Below, one piece after another: positions 23,410-31,687 of a DNA stretch of 64,000 nucleotides. The notes beneath the pieces are model-generated. The model saw only the letters and a list, made by a program, of their open reading frames with translations, ran no database searches and was not told the origin of the DNA. Every line of letters begins with the position of its first letter. Position 1 is the stretch's first letter. Origin of the DNA: Xanthobacteraceae bacterium 501b (GTDB taxonomy: Bacteria; Pseudomonadota; Alphaproteobacteria; Rhizobiales; Xanthobacteraceae); assembly GCA_000378025.1 (NCBI GenBank), contig KB899087.1:4273501-4337500 (forward strand), in the 5' to 3' direction. A program made the position numbers and the translations under genes.

Positions 23410-24265
23410 ACGCGATCCCCTCACCGGCTACTCCACCACCGGCCATGAATGGGACGGCATCAAGGAACTCACCACCCCCATCCCGCACTGGTGGGTCACG
23501 GTGTTCCTCGGCTCGTGCTTGGTGGCCCTTCTCTACATGTGGCTGTTTCCCTCCTTCGCGACGACAACAGGCGTGTTCAAGGGCACGCTGGGCTGGACCA
23601 GCGAGGGCCAGCTCGCCGAGGAGATGGCGGCCGGGCGCGCCGCGCAGGCGGAATGGCGGCGCCAACTCGCCGACACGCCGCTGGACGAGGTCGAGCGCCA
23701 GCCGGATCTGCGCCGCTTCGCCATTGCCGGCGGGCGCGCCGCCTTCAACGAGAACTGCGCGCCCTGCCATGGCGTCGGTGCCGGCGGCCAGATCGGCCAG
23801 TTCCCGGCGCTGGTCGACGATGACTGGCTGTGGGGCGGCTCGCTGGCCGCGATCCAGCAGACCGTGCGCTTCGGCATCCGCTCCGGCCATGAGGAAACGC
23901 GCGACAGCATGATGCCGGCCTTTGGCGAGATGCTGTCCGCCGGCGAGATCGATTCCATTGCCGACTATGTACTCACCCTTTCCGATCCCTCGGCGGCGGC
24001 GTCCCGCGCGCGCCTGCCGGGGGCGGAGCTGTACGCGGCCAATTGCTCGGCCTGCCACGGCGCGGCGGGCGAGGGCGGCCGTGATTTCGGCGCGCCGCGT
24101 CTTGATGATGCGATCTGGCTCTATGGTGGCAGCAAGCAGGCGATCCGGCAGCAGATCGCCACGCCGCGCATGGGGATGATGCCGGCCTTTGCCGGCAAGC
24201 TGGACGACGACACGCTCCGCATGCTGGCGCTCTATGTCCATTCGCTGGGCGGAGGAGAACGCTGA
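23396..24265 (+). CDS. ccoP: cbb3 oxidase subunit III, di-haem cytochrome c
   Basis: Di-haem membrane cytochrome of 289 residues, the electron entry point of the oxidase. The N-terminal DGIKELTTPIPHWWV and following helix (residues about 30-55) are typical of CcoP. Two haem-binding sites are present, CAPCH (NENCAPCHG) and CSACH (ANCSACHG), each followed by an MMPAF Met-ligand segment. ATG 23396 lies inside the end of ccoQ. The stop shares one base with the ccoG start. Confidence 0.96.
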   Translation: MAAPERDPLTGYSTTGHEWDGIKELTTPIPHWWVTVFLGSCLVALLYMWLFPSFATTTGVFKGTLGWTSEGQLAEEMAAGRAAQAEWRRQLADTPLDEVERQPDLRRFAIAGGRAAFNENCAPCHGVGAGGQIGQFPALVDDDWLWGGSLAAIQQTVRFGIRSGHEETRDSMMPAFGEMLSAGEIDSIADYVLTLSDPSAAASRARLPGAELYAANCSACHGAAGEGGRDFGAPRLDDAIWLYGGSKQAIRQQIATPRMGMMPAFAGKLDDDTLRMLALYVHSLGGGER

Positions 24266-25758
24266 TGCCGGCGACCACGCTGCAAGGTCTTGCCCCGTCC
24301 CGCGCCATCGCCCGGCCGGACATTCCCCATGCGGTGCGCGGCCGCTTCCGCCGCATCAAGACCGCGCTCACCGGCCTGATGCTCGGCCTCTACTTCCTCA
24401 CGCCGTGGCTGCGCTGGGAGCGCGGCGAGGGGCTGCCGGGGCAGGCGGTGCTGTTCGATCTGCCGGGCCGACGGCTACTGGTGTTCGGGCTGGAATTCTG
24501 GCCGCAGGATCTGCCGATCGCGGTGGGCATGCTGGTCTTCGGCGCCATGGCGCTGTTCTTCGCCACCACGCTGGCCGGGCGGGTCTGGTGCGGCTTTGCC
24601 TGCCCGCAGACCGTGTGGTCGGACCTGTTCTTCGCCGTTGACCGGCTGATCGTCCGCCTTGTCGGCAAGGGGGCAAGCGAGCGTCGGCTACGCACCTTGG
24701 CGTGGGTTCTGCTGGCCTTGGCCACCGGGGTCGGCTTCACCGCCTATTTCATCGATGCGCCGTCCCTGCCCGGCCTTCTGCTCACGGGGCAGGCTCCTGC
24801 CATCGCCTATGCCACGGTGCTTGTTCTCACCGGCACCACCTGGCTGCTCGCCGCCTATGCCCGCGAGCGCGTGTGCCTGCACATGTGCCCGTGGCCGCGC
24901 TTCCAGGCGGCGCTGCTCGACCGGCAGAGCCTCGTCGTCACCTATCAGGATGGGCGCGGCGAGCCGCGCGGGCGCCGGCGCACGCCGCTGCGCCCCGATC
25001 TTGCGCAGCCCGCTCCCGCCGCTCCCGCCGCTCCCGCCCTGATGGGGCTGGTGGCACAGGCGGTGGCCTTTTCCGCGCCGGCACCTTCCCCCTCGCTGCG
25101 TGGCGACTGCATCGACTGCACGCGCTGCGTCACCGTCTGCCCCACCGGCGTCGACATCAGGCGCGGCCTGCAGATGGGTTGCATCGGCTGCGGCCTGTGC
25201 ATCGACGCCTGCAATGAGGTGATGGTGAAGCTCGACCGGCCGGAAGGGCTGATCCGCTTCGATGTGGAAAGCGCGCCGCGCCGCTCCTTCCTCGCGCCGC
25301 CCCGTGTCGACTGGCTGCGCCCGAAGGCGCTGGCGTTCGGGCTTGCCGCGCTGCTGGCGCTCGGCTTTTCCGGCTATGGCATGGCGACGCTGGCGCAGGT
25401 GAGCGTGCATGTGGAGCCGCAGCGCAACCCGCCTTTCGTCCAGCTCTCGGATGGCAGCGTGCGCAATGACTACGCGCTGCGCCTCGCCCATCGCCGCGCC
25501 GGGCTGGCGCGGGTGGTGCTCCATGCCGAGGGGCTGGAGGGGGCCCTTCTGCGCCTTGGCACGCAGGACCTGCCGGCCGCCGACGTGGTGCGCGTCGCCA
25601 TCGGTTCGGATCGCACCCTCGACGAGCGGCTGCTCGTGGTGCTGCCGGCTAGGGCGGCGCCGTCCGGCCGGCGGGATGTCACGGTGGTGGTGAGCGAGGC
25701 GGACACCGGCGAGGAACTGGCGCGGATCCCCACCTATTTCTGGGGGCCGGAACGGTGA
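24265..25758 (+). CDS. ccoG: Cytochrome oxidase maturation/copper reductase protein CcoG
   Basis: Membrane iron-sulfur protein of 497 residues (also RdxA/FixG), reported to reduce Cu(II) for assembly of the CuB centre. It has several N-terminal helices, the GFACPQTVWSDLFF motif, CLHMCPWPRFQ, and two 4Fe-4S sites (CIDCTRCVTVCP and CIGCGLCIDACN), then one helix and a periplasmic Ig-like domain. Between QDGRGEPRG and the first cluster there is an extra stretch of about 45 residues rich in Pro and Ala, encoded by repeated GCTCCCGCC-like triplets, longer than I expect for the family. Confidence 0.94.
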   Translation: MPATTLQGLAPSRAIARPDIPHAVRGRFRRIKTALTGLMLGLYFLTPWLRWERGEGLPGQAVLFDLPGRRLLVFGLEFWPQDLPIAVGMLVFGAMALFFATTLAGRVWCGFACPQTVWSDLFFAVDRLIVRLVGKGASERRLRTLAWVLLALATGVGFTAYFIDAPSLPGLLLTGQAPAIAYATVLVLTGTTWLLAAYARERVCLHMCPWPRFQAALLDRQSLVVTYQDGRGEPRGRRRTPLRPDLAQPAPAAPAAPALMGLVAQAVAFSAPAPSPSLRGDCIDCTRCVTVCPTGVDIRRGLQMGCIGCGLCIDACNEVMVKLDRPEGLIRFDVESAPRRSFLAPPRVDWLRPKALAFGLAALLALGFSGYGMATLAQVSVHVEPQRNPPFVQLSDGSVRNDYALRLAHRRAGLARVVLHAEGLEGALLRLGTQDLPAADVVRVAIGSDRTLDERLLVVLPARAAPSGRRDVTVVVSEADTGEELARIPTYFWGPER

Positions 25759-26231
25759 GCCGCGCCGATACCCCGCACGACCTACGGCGCGATTTGTGGA
25801 TTCCGGCCGGCTTCGTGCTGTTCTTCATCGCGCTGGCCGGGCTCCAGCTCTGGTTCGTGCTGCTGGCCAACCGCAGCTTTTCCGGCCTCGTCACCGATCC
25901 GAAACCGGCCTCCGGCGTGCACGCGGCGGTGCATGCGCCGGACTGGTCGGCGCGGCTCACCTTCGCGCCCGACACCCCGCTCGCCGGCACGCTTTCCGTG
26001 GAATTGAAGGGGGCGGACGGCGCGCCGCTGACCCCCGATCGCCTCATCGCCACGGCCGAGCGCGCCACCCGCTTTCCCCAGCTTCTGCCCATCGCCTTCC
26101 AGGTGGTCGGCCCCGGCCGGTTCGAGGCGCCGCTTCGCCTGCCGCTGGCCGGCGACTGGGCGGTGCGGCTCACCCTGACGCGGGCCGGCGCGACCTCCGA
26201 GCGCATCGAGACGCTGGAGGTGGCGCCGTGA
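25755..26231 (+). CDS. ccoH: cbb3 assembly protein FixH/CcoH
   Basis: Protein of 158 residues with one N-terminal helix (WIPAGFVLFFIALAGLQLWF) and a periplasmic Ig-like domain ending in the typical DWAVRLTLTR segment. CcoH is needed for stable cbb3 assembly. GTG start at 25755 overlaps the ccoG stop (GTGA). The stop overlaps the ccoI GTG in the same way. Confidence 0.9.
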   Translation: MSRADTPHDLRRDLWIPAGFVLFFIALAGLQLWFVLLANRSFSGLVTDPKPASGVHAAVHAPDWSARLTFAPDTPLAGTLSVELKGADGAPLTPDRLIATAERATRFPQLLPIAFQVVGPGRFEAPLRLPLAGDWAVRLTLTRAGATSERIETLEVAP

Positions 26232-28438
26232 GCCTCGCCTATGCCCATGGCGCCGCACCCGCCGACGCCGAAAGCCCGCGCTCGGTCCGCGGCTTCGTCG
26301 AGAGCGAGGGCGAGACAAGGCGGCTGCACCTGCTGGTGGAGGGCGCCCATTGCGCCGCCTGCATTGGCGCCATTGAGGGCCGGCTGACCCAAGACCCCCG
26401 CGTCACCGGCGCCCGGCTCAACCTCGCTCTGCGCCGCCTCAGCGTCGAATGGCAGGGCGAGGCGCGCCATGCCGATGCGCTGGCCGGGGCGGTGGAAGCG
26501 CTCGGCTACAAGGTGGCGCCGTTCGACCCCGCCCATCTCGCCCGGCTCGACGCCGACACCGGCCGCGACTGGCTGCGCGCGCTCGCCATCTCAGCCTTCG
26601 CCTCCTCCAATGTGATGATGCTCTCGCTCGCCGTCTGGGCCGGGCAGGCGCAGGACATGGCGCCGGGCACGCAGGCGCTGTTCCAGTGGCTCGCCGCGCT
26701 CGTCACCGTGCCGGCGGTGGCGGTCGCCGGGCGCCCCTTCTTCCGCTCGGCGCTGCGGGCGGTGCGGGCGGGGCGCAGCAACATCGATGTGCCCATCGCG
26801 CTGAGCCTCCTGCTCACCGTCCTCATCAGCCTGATCGAACTCGCCCGTCAGGGCCGCGATGTCTATTTCGACAGCGCCACCGCGCTGCTCTTCGTGCTGC
26901 TGGTGGGGCGCACTCTCGATTTCCGCGTCCGCGCCCGCTCCCGCGGCGCGGTCGAGCGCCTCCTGATGCTGAAGGCGCAGGGCGCGGCGGTGTGCCGGGA
27001 GGATGGCAGCGTCGAGGTGCTGCCGGCCTCCGCGATTTGCGCCGGCATGGTGGTGCTGGTGCGCGCCGGCGAGCGCGTGCCGGTCGATGGCACTGTCATT
27101 GAAGGCAAAACCGAACTCGATGTGGCCATCGTCACCGGCGAGAGCCGGCCGCAGGCGGTGGCCCCGGGCGCGCTGGTGCTGGCCGGCAGCGTCGCCCTCA
27201 CCGGCCCGCTGCGCCTGCGCGCCAGCGCCGGCGTCGAGGACAGCCATCTCGCCGACATCGCCCGGCTGGTCGAGCGGGCGGAGCGCACGCGCGGCCCCGG
27301 TGTCGTGCTGGCCGACCGGGTGGCGCGGATCTGGACGCCTGTTATCCACGGCGTGGCGCTGGCGACGCTCTGCGGCTGGTGGCTTTTTACCGAGTCCGGC
27401 CTCGCCGTGGCGCTGCTCCATGCGGTGAGCGTGCTCATCATCGCCTGCCCCTGCGCCATCGGGCTCGCAGTGCCGGCGGTGCAGGTGGTGGCGACCGGCG
27501 CGCTGCTCAAGCGCGGCATCCTGCTGCGCGCTGGCGACGCGCTGGAGCGGCTGGCGCGGATCGACCTCGTCGCCTTCGACAAGACCGGCACGCTGACCTC
27601 AGGCGTGCCCCGCATCACGCACTGGCCCGAGGATGCCCACGCGATCCCCCTCGCCGCCGCGCTGGCGGCTGGCAGCCGGCATCCCGTGGCGCGGGCGCTG
27701 CATGCGGCGCATCCCGCCGCCATCCCGCTGGAGAATGTCGAGGACGTGCCGGGCGAAGGGCTGCGCGCGCCCTGTGACGGCGGCGAAATCCGCCTTGGCC
27801 GCGCGGCGTTCTGCGGGCTGGCGCCGTCCCTGTCGGGCGAGAGCGAGGTCTGGCTCGTCCGGCCCGGCCATCCCCCCGCGCGCTTTGCCTTTGAGGACAT
27901 GCCGCGCCCCGAGGCCGCGCGCGTCGCCGCCGCCTTCGCCGCTGCCGGCCTGCAGATGGCGATCCTCTCCGGCGACCGGCCCGAAGCGGTGGCCCGCCTT
28001 GCCGCCGCGCTCCACGTGGCGGATTGGCAGGGCGATCTTCGCCCGCGCGACAAGCTGGCCCGGCTGGAAGCGTGGCGGCGGCAGGGGCGGCGCGTACTGA
28101 TGGTCGGCGACGGGCTGAACGATGCCCCCGCGCTGGCCGGCGCCCATGTGTCGGCCAGCTTCACCCATGGCGCGCCGGCCAGCCAGAGCGCCGCCGACAT
28201 CGTGCTGCCTTCCGGCGACCTCGCCGCGCTTCCCCATGCATGGCGAGCGGCACGGCGGGCGCGGGCCATCATCGTGCAGAATCTGGTGCTGGCCGCGCTC
28301 TACAATATCGCGCTCATCCCGGTGGCGGTGCTGGGGCTGGTGACGCCGCTCGGTGCTGCCATCGCCATGGCGGCGTCCTCGCTCACCGTCACGCTCAACG
28401 CCCTGCGCGCCGGCGCCCCCGATGCGGGGCGCCTCTGA
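26228..28438 (+). CDS. ccoI: Copper-transporting P-type ATPase CcoI/FixI
   Basis: P1B-type ATPase of 736 residues that exports copper for loading cbb3. The N-terminal metal domain holds AHCAAC; then come membrane helices, the TGES actuator loop, CPC in IIACPCAIGLAVP, the phosphorylation site DKTGTLT and the hinge GDGLNDAPAL. Start GTG 26228 overlaps the ccoH stop; a longer frame upstream is the ccoH region read in another phase. Gene order and motifs identify it as the slow, assembly-type copper pump and not the detoxifying CopA. Confidence 0.95.
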   Translation: MSLAYAHGAAPADAESPRSVRGFVESEGETRRLHLLVEGAHCAACIGAIEGRLTQDPRVTGARLNLALRRLSVEWQGEARHADALAGAVEALGYKVAPFDPAHLARLDADTGRDWLRALAISAFASSNVMMLSLAVWAGQAQDMAPGTQALFQWLAALVTVPAVAVAGRPFFRSALRAVRAGRSNIDVPIALSLLLTVLISLIELARQGRDVYFDSATALLFVLLVGRTLDFRVRARSRGAVERLLMLKAQGAAVCREDGSVEVLPASAICAGMVVLVRAGERVPVDGTVIEGKTELDVAIVTGESRPQAVAPGALVLAGSVALTGPLRLRASAGVEDSHLADIARLVERAERTRGPGVVLADRVARIWTPVIHGVALATLCGWWLFTESGLAVALLHAVSVLIIACPCAIGLAVPAVQVVATGALLKRGILLRAGDALERLARIDLVAFDKTGTLTSGVPRITHWPEDAHAIPLAAALAAGSRHPVARALHAAHPAAIPLENVEDVPGEGLRAPCDGGEIRLGRAAFCGLAPSLSGESEVWLVRPGHPPARFAFEDMPRPEAARVAAAFAAAGLQMAILSGDRPEAVARLAAALHVADWQGDLRPRDKLARLEAWRRQGRRVLMVGDGLNDAPALAGAHVSASFTHGAPASQSAADIVLPSGDLAALPHAWRAARRARAIIVQNLVLAALYNIALIPVAVLGLVTPLGAAIAMAASSLTVTLNALRAGAPDAGRL

Positions 28439-28596
28439 TGGATGTGCTGCTGTTTCTCGTCCCCATCGCCCTCGCGCTCGGCACGCTCGGCCTCGCCGCG
28501 TTCTTCTGGACGCTGCGCGCCGGCCAGTATGACGATCTCGACGGCGCCGCCGCCCGTGTCCTGCTCGACGATGATTCCCCGGAGGCCGCCCCATGA
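28438..28596 (+). CDS. ccoS: cbb3 maturation protein CcoS
   Basis: Protein of 52 residues with one helix (MDVLLFLVPIALALGTLGLAAFFW) and the family signature LRAGQYDDLDGAAARVLLDD, near invariant in CcoS. It is required for cofactor insertion into cbb3. Its ATG shares one base with the ccoI stop, and its end overlaps the next gene by four bases. Confidence 0.93.
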   Translation: MDVLLFLVPIALALGTLGLAAFFWTLRAGQYDDLDGAAARVLLDDDSPEAAP

Positions 28597-29210
28597 ACGC
28601 GATGACGCCCCTCAAGCTCGACATCTCCCCCCTGCCTGCGCGCCCCGTCGATATGCCGCGCGCGCTGCCCTTCCTCCTGAACGTGCTGCTCGCCTCGGCG
28701 CTCGGCGGTTCTCTCGCCGGCCTGGCCGGCGCGCTGGCGGGGGCGGGGACGATGTTTGCCCTGCTCGGATTTTTCTTCCTGGCGCCGGGCATCGCGCGGG
28801 CGCGGCTTGCGCTGATGCGCGCGGCATCAAGCCTGTGGGTGCTCCTCCGCCCGCTGGTCGGCCTCGTGCTGCTGCCGCCCGCCGCGCTGTTGGCGATCAC
28901 GGCCAGCCTGCTGCTGTTCGCCTGGGACCGCACGCTGGGAAGGCTGAAGCTTTCGGGATTTCCCGTCACCCCGTCGCCATGGCGTGCGCTCATCGCCCTG
29001 CGGGATCTGCTGCTGGGACTGCTGGCGGCGGAAAACCTGCCGATGACGGCGGTCAACGCGCTGCTGCTGTTGGTGCTGGGCTGCGTCGCCATCGGCATTC
29101 AGGTGGCGTTCTATACCGCGCTGGCCGCCGTGCCGGTGCTGATCTGCGTGCTGATGATGCTGGCGGTGGAATCCAGCCGCGAGCCGGAAGACGGCCCCAC
29201 TGAGGGCTGA
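28593..29210 (+). CDS. Unknown membrane protein in the cco operon, 205 residues
   Basis: Hydrophobic protein with about five predicted helices (near 25-65, 75-95, 95-120, 135-160, 160-195) and a short acidic tail (ESSREPEDGPTEG). I do not recognise a family. The ATG overlaps the ccoS stop (ATGA) and the following gene starts 7 bases after its stop, so it is embedded in the oxidase operon and very likely cotranscribed. A role in oxidase assembly or metal supply is inferred from position only. Confidence 0.7.
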   Translation: MNAMTPLKLDISPLPARPVDMPRALPFLLNVLLASALGGSLAGLAGALAGAGTMFALLGFFFLAPGIARARLALMRAASSLWVLLRPLVGLVLLPPAALLAITASLLLFAWDRTLGRLKLSGFPVTPSPWRALIALRDLLLGLLAAENLPMTAVNALLLLVLGCVAIGIQVAFYTALAAVPVLICVLMMLAVESSREPEDGPTEG

Positions 29211-29217
29211 GCGCGCC

Positions 29218-30003
29218 ATGGTCGATCTCAGCTTCATTGGCGGCCTCATCCTCGGCTTCGCCTCCAGCCTGCATTGCGCCGGCATGTGCGGCGGCATCGC
29301 CTCGGGGTTGCTGCTCGCCTTCGAGCCCGGCCGTGGCCCCGGCGCCCGCCTCCGGGTGCTGCTGGTGGCGCAGGCGGGGCGCATCGCCTCCTATGTGGCG
29401 GCCGGTGGCTTTCTCGGCTTTTTTGGCTCGGTATTTTATGGCGCGTTCGACCAGGGCGCCGCCCATCTGGTGCTGCGCTGGGCGGCGGCGGTGGCGCTGG
29501 GCTGGATCGGCCTGTCGATGATCGGGCTGGCCCCGGCCCTCACGGTAATCGATCGGCTCGCCGCGCCGCTGAGCCGGCTGACGCGCGCCCCCGGCCGGCT
29601 CATTCCGGCGGATGGCGCGGAAGGGCCCTTCCGCGCCGGCGCGGCAAAACCCTTCCTCGCTAGCCGGGCAAGACCTTTCCTCGCTGGCGCGGTAAAACCT
29701 TTTATCGCTGGCGCGGTAAGGCCTTTCTTCGCTGGCGCGGCCTGGGGCCTGCTGCCCTGCGGCATGGTCTATGGCGCGCTGTTCTACGCCATGCTGGCCG
29801 GCAGCGGCGGCGCCCTGGTCATGGCCGGCTTCGGGCTGGGCACGCTGCCGTCCGTCACCGCAACCGCCTTCGGCGTCACCAGCCTGCGACAGGCGGCGAT
29901 GGCGCCGCGCCTGCGGGTCCTGGCGGGCGTGGCGCTGCTTCTGGTCGCGACCGCCAGCGCCCTGCTGCCGGAGGCGGCGTGGGAGGCGCTGTGCCTCACC
30001 TGA
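29218..30003 (+). CDS. DsbD_2/TauE-SafE-like membrane protein with octapeptide repeat
   Basis: Membrane protein of 261 residues of the sulfite-exporter/DsbD_2 group often found next to ccoS and linked to copper handling. The family core GFASSLHCAGMCGG (with the Cys pair in the first helix) and the second-half motif GLLPCGMVYGALFYAM are both kept. The loop between the two halves contains five tandem copies of an eight-residue unit (residues 135-174), described separately. It is the last gene of the cco operon. Confidence 0.85.
   Translation: MVDLSFIGGLILGFASSLHCAGMCGGIASGLLLAFEPGRGPGARLRVLLVAQAGRIASYVAAGGFLGFFGSVFYGAFDQGAAHLVLRWAAAVALGWIGLSMIGLAPALTVIDRLAAPLSRLTRAPGRLIPADGAEGPFRAGAAKPFLASRARPFLAGAVKPFIAGAVRPFFAGAAWGLLPCGMVYGALFYAMLAGSGGALVMAGFGLGTLPSVTATAFGVTSLRQAAMAPRLRVLAGVALLLVATASALLPEAAWEALCLT
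29620..29739 (+). repeat. Five 24-base in-frame tandem repeats (octapeptide x(K/R)PF(L)AGA)
   Basis: Units at 29620-29643, 29644-29667, 29668-29691, 29692-29715 and 29716-29739 encode EGPFRAGA, AKPFLASR, ARPFLAGA, VKPFIAGA and VRPFFAGA. The later copies use codons such as GTA, AAA, CCT and TTT that are rare in the surroundings, so the array looks recently expanded. It lies between the two transmembrane halves of the DsbD_2-like protein, probably as a basic cytoplasmic loop. Confidence 0.9.
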
Positions 30004-30059
30004 CGGAGCGCGCGAGGCGGGCGATCGGACGTCTTGTCCACTATCGCGCGACGAGCGGC

Positions 30060-30548
30060 ATGCTAGCATCGCTCCCCATGGCGCAGCTGTTCTCCCGCAT
30101 CGGACCCGCCGACCGACGCTGGACCGTCTCCCGAGGCGGGGGCGTCGGGCTGCGGATTCTGTGCGCCCTCGCCCTGCTGTTCGCGCTCGCCGCGCATCAT
30201 TCGCCGGCGGCACGCCCAAGCGGGACGGGGATCGACCTTTCGCAATACACGCTGCCTGATGGCACGGTGCCCGATCTCTGCCTCACCGGGGCGGAGGGCG
30301 ACGGCAACCCGCACCCGGCGGCGCATCGCCCCGGCTGCGACGCCTGCCGTCTCAGCGCGGTCATCGGCCTGTCCGGGCCGACGGGCGATCTGTATCGCCG
30401 CGCCGAGTACCGCCTTCTGGTTCGTGTGCCGCCGCCCGAGCGCCTTGTGGCGATGACCCCGCCGCTCTACCGCATCTCCTCGCGCGCGCCGCCGACACCC
30501 GCCTTCGCCGCCCTGTTCGCGGCAGGCCTGCGCCTGCCTTTGGTGTGA
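30060..30548 (+). CDS. Small Cys-containing membrane/periplasmic protein (DUF2946-like)
   Basis: Protein of about 162 residues, with one hydrophobic helix (GLRILCALALLFALAAHH) followed by a periplasmic part containing PDLCLTG and GCDACRLS. The helix, CxxC and overall length recall DUF2946-type proteins found near copper genes; the assignment is tentative. An ATG at 30078 is an alternative start, and neither has a strong ribosome site. It lies between the cco operon and the FixK-like regulator. A second protein of similar plan is at 32531. Confidence 0.55.
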   Translation: MLASLPMAQLFSRIGPADRRWTVSRGGGVGLRILCALALLFALAAHHSPAARPSGTGIDLSQYTLPDGTVPDLCLTGAEGDGNPHPAAHRPGCDACRLSAVIGLSGPTGDLYRRAEYRLLVRVPPPERLVAMTPPLYRISSRAPPTPAFAALFAAGLRLPLV

Positions 30549-30602
30549 TGCAGCCGGCACGGCCCGCTTGAGGGCTTCCGGCGCCGGTGCCGGATCGTTG
30601 CG

Positions 30603-31382
30603 ATGTTTGTCAGCCCCCTTCCCGTCGGCCAGCCGTCGGTGCTCCCTCTCGACGTGCTGATCCCCGGGCTCGAAAGAGCTTCCCGAACTGTCCCCGCATG
30701 GGCTGTGGCGCCCGGCACGATGCTGGCCTTGCCCGGTCTGGACCTCGACGCGGCCCCGCTCTACCGGGTCCGCGCCGGCTGCCTGGCGCTCACCCGCCGG
30801 CTGGACGCCGAGCGTCGGCAGATCCTCGACATTCTTGGGCCGGGTCGGCTCTTTGATGGTGCGATGCTCGCCCGCCTCGATGGCCTGGCGGTGGCGCTGG
30901 CACCGACGCAGCTGGAGCCGGTCGACGAAGCGCCGGCCGGGCGCAGGAGCCTGTTGGCGCAGAACCAGGAGGTGCTGCTCACCCGGGCGCTCGGCCATGT
31001 CACCCGGCTGGGCCGGCAGAGCGCCGGCGAGCGGGTGGCGGCGGCGCTGCTCGATCTAGCCGCGCAGTTCGCCGAGGCGTGGGAAGAACACGCGCCGGGT
31101 CTGAGCTTCCCGCTGCATCTCAGCCGTGGCGACCTCGCCGACTGGCTCGGCCTGACGCTGGAGACGGTGAGCCGCTGCATGAGCCGCCTGCGCGAAGAGG
31201 GGGTGATCGCGTTCGCGAGAGAAGGGCGGTTGATCCTCCAGGACATCGCCGCACTGCGCCGCATTGCCGTGGGTGAACGCAAGGTGGAGGCCCTCTACGC
31301 CGCCAAGGGGCGCACGGCGCGGGTGGCCCGGCCGGCGCGGCGCAGCACGACGCCGGCGAAAAGCGCCGCTTGCGCGCGGTGA
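30603..31382 (+). CDS. Crp/Fnr-family regulator, FixK-like
   Basis: Regulator of 259 residues with an N-terminal cyclic-nucleotide-type beta-roll (about 40-125), a dimerisation helix (LLTRALGHVTRLGRQSAGERVAAALLDLA) and a winged helix whose recognition helix reads LTLETVSRCMSRL. The ExxSR pattern is that of Fnr/FixK proteins binding TTGAT-N4-ATCAA. The N-terminal cysteine cluster of oxygen-sensing Fnr is absent, so it is FixK-like and its own activity signal is unknown. Position just behind the cbb3 operon suggests control of microaerobic respiration. A basic Ala-rich tail follows the winged helix. Confidence 0.85.
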   Translation: MFVSPLPVGQPSVLPLDVLIPGLERASRTVPAWAVAPGTMLALPGLDLDAAPLYRVRAGCLALTRRLDAERRQILDILGPGRLFDGAMLARLDGLAVALAPTQLEPVDEAPAGRRSLLAQNQEVLLTRALGHVTRLGRQSAGERVAAALLDLAAQFAEAWEEHAPGLSFPLHLSRGDLADWLGLTLETVSRCMSRLREEGVIAFAREGRLILQDIAALRRIAVGERKVEALYAAKGRTARVARPARRSTTPAKSAACAR

Positions 31383-31430
31383 GGGCGCGCTGTTTTATGC
31401 GGGGTGTCGATGCACCCATCGATTCACCAT

Positions 31431-31634
31431 GGTGTCCGGATGGGGAAACCTTTCCGGATGAAACGGGAACGGGGTAGGGCGCACGGACCGCGAGGTCCTT
31501 TGCCCGAAGCCCCGACCGCCCCCGCGACTGTAAGCGGCGAGCGGCCTTCCAACGTGCCACTGGACCCAAGCCCCTTCGGGCGAGGACCGGGAAGGCGGAA
31601 GGCATGCCGTGACCCGCAAGTCAGGAGACCGGCC
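31431..31634 (+). promoter_or_regulatory. Cobalamin (B12) riboswitch
   Basis: Leader RNA element with all conserved blocks in order: GGTG at 31431, a stem followed by TGAAACGGGAAC, GAAGCCCCGACCGCCCCCGC, GACTGTAAGCGG, the CCACTGG segment, GGGAAGGCG, and the B12 box AAGTCAGGAGACCGGCC ending near 31634. It lies 53 bases before the CbiM-like start, so it should lower expression when adenosylcobalamin is abundant. Confidence 0.95.
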
Positions 31635-31656
31635 ATGGATGATCCATCCAACACGT

Positions 31657-31680
31657 GCCGTCGGGTGAGACGGCGCAGGA
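31657..31680 (+). promoter_or_regulatory. Expression-platform hairpin beside the ribosome site
   Basis: GCCGTC (31657-31662) pairs with GACGGC (31669-31674), directly followed by the AGGAG ribosome site (31676-31680) of the CbiM-like gene. With no T-run present, the riboswitch probably acts on translation initiation. Confidence 0.5.
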
Positions 31681-31687
31681 GAACATC

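Noticed and set aside
29620-29739. Short regular repeats as a CRISPR array
   Set aside because: The 24-base units are contiguous with no spacers and are in frame inside a membrane protein gene; no cas genes are present.
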